From the NCBI GenBank assembly GCA_036874045.1, contig CM072344.1, positions 4,002,501 to 4,066,500 on the forward strand: a stretch of DNA of 64,000 bases, given 5' to 3'. The notes beneath the pieces are model-generated. The model saw only the letters and a list, made by a program, of their open reading frames with translations, had not been told where the DNA came from and did not search any database. Each line of letters starts with the position of its first letter. Positions within the stretch are counted from its first letter, which is position 1. Source of the stretch: Cymodocea nodosa. Lineage: Eukaryota; Streptophyta; Magnoliopsida; Alismatales; Cymodoceaceae. A program made the translations under genes and the position numbers. Shown in pieces: positions 59,676 through 64,000 of the stretch.

Positions 59676-61312
59676 CTATTTCTACCACAAATTCCTAAAA
59701 AGTTATTTGATCCCAAAATCTCTGTTATATCATGCACCATAGGAAATACCATTTTGGAAAGAACTTTAATAGACCTAGGTGTAGGTATAAATGTTATGCC
59801 TAGTGATATATATGCATCCTTAGGATTAAAAGGCTTAATATCTACCAAGACTGTCATTCAATTAGCAGATAGAAGTATAAGATACCCTAGAGGAAAAATA
59901 GAAGATGTCCTAATTAAAATCAAGAACTTCATATATCTTATTGATATTGTGATTTTGGATTCCCAACAAATTAAGCATCAAAATCATGATACATCTTTAA
60001 TTTTGAGAAGACCATTTTTAGCAACATCAGGGGCTGTTATAAATTATAAAAATGGAATAATGAAATTAGCATATGGTAATGAGGATACTCAATTAAACAT
60101 TTTTAAACCAAGAAAGTTTGAGGAGTTAGAAATGTCCTTACATACTATAGACTTTTTAGAGGATGAAGGAAATATGCTAGATGGTGTGATTCAAGAAGAA
60201 CTAAATAGGCAACTAAATTCTGAAACTTTAGGAGAAAGTGAAAGCATAAATATAGAAGAAGATCAAGAAATTAATATAGAAAATGAAAATGTTCAATTAG
60301 GAGCTTTAGCTTTTGATGGGCAACATTTAGATTTAAAACCTTTATCTCCTAAATTAACCTATATATCTTTGGAAGAAAAACGAACATGTCCAATCATTAT
60401 TGCATCAGATTTAAAAGAGGATCAAATTTCTAAATTAAAAGATGTAGTAAAAATTTATAAAGAAGCAATAGGATGGACTATGACTGATATAAAAGGGTTA
60501 AGTGCAACTTTATACTGTCACCACATATATTTAGAAGAGAATGCTAAACCAGTTAGAATTCTTGAGAGGAGATTAAATTCAAACCTTAAAGAAGTAGTCA
60601 GGAAGGAAATAGTGGAATGGTTAGATAATGACATAATTTTCCAATTTCTGATAGCTCATGGGTTAGTCAATCCATATAGTTCCTAAGAAATCAAGATTAA
60701 CAATTATTAGGAATAAAAGTTAGGACTTGATACCTACTAGAATTCAATCAGTTGGAGAGTGTGTATAGACTATAGAAAGTTGAATACTGTGACTAGGAAA
60801 GATCATTTTCTCTTACCTTTTATAGATCAAATGTTAGAGAAATTAGCAAGGCAAGAATATTTTTATTTCCTAGATGGGTATTCAGGATATAACCAAGTGC
60901 TAGTAGCATTAGAGGATTAAGAGAAAACAACTTTCACCTGTCCTAATAGAACTTATGCTTCTAATAGAATGCCATTCAAATTATGCAATGCACTAGCCAC
61001 CTTTCAAAGGTGTATGCAGGGCATATTCATTGGAATGACTGAAGATTTTTTAGAAATATTTATGGATGATTTTACTATTTATAGAACTTCATATGAAGTG
61101 TGTTTAAACAATTTAGACCAAGTATTAAAATGCTGTGTGGAAAAAAGTTTGGTTCTAAATTGGGAAACATGTCACTTCATGGTTAAACAAGGAATAGTCT
61201 TAGGACATGTTGTTTCAAAGAAAGGGTTGGAAGTAGATAAAGCTAAACTAGAAGTAATTTCTAATCTACTAGAACCTAAATCAGTAAAAGATATTAGATC
61301 ATTGTTTAGAAT
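59676..61312 (+). pseudogene. GA-3, Athila-like protease and RT fragment
   Basis: A gypsy aspartic protease near 59754-60060 (TLIDLGVGINVMPSDIYASL, SLILRRPFLATSGAVINYKN) is followed by the linker seen in GA-1 (TYISLEEKRTCPIIIASDL) and reverse transcriptase to about 61300 (VCIDYRKLN, FLDGYSGYNQ, NALATFQRCM, IFMDDF, VLGHVVSKKGLEVDKAK). It shows that the GA lineage coded protease upstream of RT. GA-2 is inserted in it at 61312. About four breaks. Confidence 0.88.
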
Positions 61313-63501
61313 GAAAAAGTGCATAATATTAACGGTTAAATGACGGTTAATTGCATAATATTTAGCTTATCATATGAGAATTAAGTCATTATGTTATAAT
61401 TGCATTGTTATATGCTTTAATTAAAGAATCTGCTTAATTTTGGTGAATTAATGTTAATTTAGTACATTTCTGAACTATCAGTAAGTTGCAGGCTGTGAAA
61501 TCCTTAGGTATCCGAATTTTTTGATATTTCGAACAGTTATGTTTAACATATTGAACATATTTCGGACAGTTATGTTTAACATACCGAACATGTATTAAAT
61601 TGTTATGTTTAAATTGCCAAACAATTATGCTTTAAAAGAATATTTTATTATTTCCTGAAGTACACATGTCGAAACCATAATGCATGACTTAAGTGAACTT
61701 TCGGTGAGTTATCTATAACTATCCGAAATTGTAGTTGGGCATCAGATAGTTATATGTGTAACTCTCCGAAATCTCCTTTTATTTATAAAATAGTTGTGGA
61801 CACGTGTCATGTTATGGGAGAATGACTTAAGTGGATTTTCGGTCAGTTATCTCTAACTATCCGAAATGCATCTGGGTATCAGATAGTTAGACTTGTAACT
61901 CTCCAAAGTATTTCTTTTATTATAAAACTACTGATGACACATGTTGTGATCTGGTAGATTTACTTAAGTTATATATCGATGAGTTATCTGTAACTATCCG
62001 AAATGCATCTAAGCATCAGATAGTAAAGTCTGTAAGTATCTGAAATGCATCTGAGCATTAGATAGTTAAGTTTATGCACGTGTTTTATAGTTAAATCAAC
62101 AAAGCAAGTCCGCTGAGTTATCTGTAACTCCACAGACTATTTAATTTCTAATATGACACTGTAGCGGTTGCAAAAATAGGACAGTTGGAAGAAAAAAAAA
62201 CTACGATTGCACGTATTGCGTAGGGAGAAGAAATCATCGTCGTTGATATGAATGAAGGAAATCCAACCGACCATTCAAGCAGAAGCAGTTACCATTGAAG
62301 AAATATAAAAGAAAAGAAGAAAAAGAAGTAAGTGTGCATGATCGATGGGTATGGCCAGTGTGTATAGAGGAGGAGCACCGAGCTTTTTGCAGACAGTGTC
62401 GACAATTCTCTGAAGTACCACACCAACCATTATCACCACCACCATAATCACCAACCATCAGAGGTCTGTGAGGATACTTTCCTAATGTCGGGTCGATTCC
62501 GAGCCAAACACAATGCCTGACAACGACTATGAGGAGTGATCGCGTCGCAGGAAGGGAAGCCATTTTCACCAAGCGCCGATTCATATTTCGGGAGATCGTA
62601 AAGCTTCTAGCCTTGGCTTCGGGTTGATGCCTGTATGCTAAAGAGGAGATCATCTTGTAATTCTAGACTCGCAATTCTATAGAGAGAGAAGACAGAATTG
62701 TAAGTGGTTTAATTTTCAGTGGTGTAATCGTGTCGCATGTAGTGACGGAAGTATTTACTGTCGACTGAGATTACTTTACATTTTCCCTTTCGCCCATTTC
62801 CATGTTCATATTAAAACAAAAATACCAAAAACAACTTATCTGTGTTTGTATTTTGTATTTGAGTGTTGTGTTGTTTGTTTTGTATCATGATTAATGTTAT
62901 CTTTGTCAATGTTGTGATTGTTTTATATTTGTTTTAGTTTTATAATTTACTGAAATTGGTTCATTCAAAAGACTTAAAGGTTTTAATGGTTACTATTTGA
63001 ATTATCTGAATGTTAGTATGCTTAATGATAAATCCAATGTTTACTAACATTAAAAAGCTTAATTGATGTTATTTACAATTTGTGGAACTGCCCAATAGTT
63101 GGCTGAATTCCTCTGTAAATAACAATATTAAATAAGAAATGCAGGCTCGTGGAGTTAACTTAAGTCCACGAGGTTAGTCCATTGAATTAGCCATAACTCA
63201 ACGAACTTTGTCTATTGAATATATAAATTTGATTGTTAAAAACGGAATAGTTCTCAATTCTTAAGCAATTCCTTATGGGATTGACCTGTGCTTGCACACT
63301 AATACAATAGACACTGTGCACTTGCCATTAAAATACAAATTGGAATTAATATCTAATTTGTGTGAAAGGTTGTTTGTTTTCTTCTTAAAAAAGAATAGAC
63401 ATAAAGATAAATTAACTAAGTAAAAATAGATCAAAGTTTTTCTAGTGCATTGCTGGAGATCCAATACAAGTTTTTCTAGTGTCGTACTAGCCAAGCAAAC
63501 A
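61313..63501 (+). repeat. GA-2 5' LTR (2,189 bp)
   Basis: TG...CA ends. U3 holds about three degenerate ~140-base units (61678-62075), each with GACTTAAGTG, TTTCGG, GAGTTATCT, TAACTATCCGAAATGCATCT, ATCAGATAGTTA and an ACACGTGT-like core. TATAAAAG 62304-62311, GTAAGT near 62699, hairpin modules 63147-63225. Open frames on the minus strand at 62234-62653 are antisense shadows. Confidence 0.9.
62304..62311 (+). promoter_or_regulatory. TATA box of GA-2 LTR (TATAAAAG)
   Basis: Same box and context (AAATATAAAAGA) as in the other GA/FBX LTRs. Confidence 0.6.
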
Positions 63502-63508
63502 AGTTTTA

Positions 63509-63525
63509 TGGCGCCATTGCAGGGG
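63509..63525 (+). other. Primer-binding site, tRNA-Asp type (GA-2)
   Basis: TGGCGCCATTGCAGGGG, 7 bases after the LTR end. Confidence 0.88.
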
Positions 63526-63600
63526 AATTAATATAAGCAACTATTAGAGCTGTTTCGTTTTAATAGCCAGAGTTGTGTGTTTTCTTCTGTGATTGAGAAT

Positions 63601-64000
63601 ATGGCATATGCTTATGCTCAAAGATTTCTAAAACCTGTAGTTGGCATATGAGAATTCTACAATTCTGAAGGTCACGACATTTCTGATTGTTTGAAACTGA
63701 GATGTTTGTAGATGGTTAGATCCCATGAACAACAAATGAATTATCCTCAATATAATAGGGTTGAGTATGAGAATCCTATAGTTTACCCAATTGATGGTCA
63801 GTATAGAATGTGTAATATGTTGAGAGACACTGAAGTTTGGGATAGGTATGACAGATTGGAGCGTAGTATAGAGCAAAACCTGGACAAACTAGAATACTTT
63901 ATGTATAAGCAACAAGAAGTCAATCAATTAAACTATAAGGAAGCATATTCAGAACCTAAAATGGATATAAATTACGAAATTGAAAAAACCATAATGAAAA
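63601..64000 (+). pseudogene. GA-2 zinc-knuckle first ORF fossil (partial)
   Basis: It starts MAYAYAQRFLKPV and continues NSEGHDISDCLKLRC, MVRSHEQQMNY and RDTEVWDRYDRLERSIEQNL, colinear with GA-1 from 2760 leftwards. It runs off the window. Broken more than once. Confidence 0.82.

Larger units (their letters stand above)
61313..64000 (+). mobile_element. GA-2, Athila-like gypsy element, 5' part
   Basis: 5' LTR 61313-63501, tRNA-Asp-type primer site 63509-63525, and the first ORF from 63601, running off the window. It is the inverted counterpart of GA-1 and begins with the same zinc-knuckle ORF, so the pair defines a GA family whose first ORF is not a capsid gag. Already broken more than once in the visible part. 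Confidence 0.88.

Overview
This window is plant nuclear DNA, AT-rich (I estimate about 70% A+T), and made almost wholly of nested LTR retrotransposons. Evidence for a flowering plant, probably a eudicot: Ty1/copia elements with initiator-Met-type primer sites (TGGTATCAAAGC), Athila-like Ty3/gypsy elements with tRNA-Asp-type primer sites (TGGCGCC...), and F-box sequence with the plant FBA-type C-terminal half. I found no free-standing host gene, tRNA, rRNA or CRISPR array. The species cannot be named from this sequence.

Working names. GA: Athila-like Ty3/gypsy with 2.0-2.2 kb LTRs and pol. FBX: a pol-less element sharing GA LTRs and primer site, carrying gag plus an F-box gene. S1 and S2: two Ty1/copia Sirevirus-like families with an extra envelope-position ORF after pol.

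Layout. 1-4874: GA-1 (minus). 4875-5336: fragment of another copia LTR. 5337-24156: S1-B (plus), interrupted by S2 (10549-20972). 24157-24665: inverted S1 scraps. 24666-39924: FBX-2 (plus), interrupted by S1-A (28191-37807, minus, target duplication TATAT). 39925-53763: S1-C (plus), interrupted by a gypsy LTR fragment (42427-43301) and by FBX-1 (43727-52802, minus, target duplication GCCAT). 53764-59675: S1-D (minus), interrupted by a mosaic gypsy LTR (54619-56444) and a solo LTR of another gypsy family (57042-59265). 59676-61312: GA-3 pol fragment (plus). 61313-64000: GA-2 (plus), running off the window.

Hand-counted LTR differences are about 3.2% (FBX-1), 3.2% (S2) and 5.0% (S1-A). At the often used plant rate of 1.3e-8 per site per year these suggest roughly 1.2, 1.2 and 1.9 million years; the nesting order agrees.

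The main discovery candidate is FBX. Two independent copies share one plan: GA-type LTR, tRNA-Asp primer site, Athila-type gag, a splice-acceptor-like tract, an F-box/FBA ORF of about 380 codons, a central polypurine tract, a long noncoding spacer, a 3' polypurine tract and an LTR. It looks like a retrotransposon that captured and amplified a host ubiquitin-ligase adaptor gene. Around it are signs of exchange between the gypsy and copia families: a shared spacer with a strongly conserved core of about 205 bp, a gypsy-U3-like block in front of the copia envelope-position ORF, and short hairpin modules (CGTTGAGTTA...TAACTCAACG) common to unrelated LTRs.
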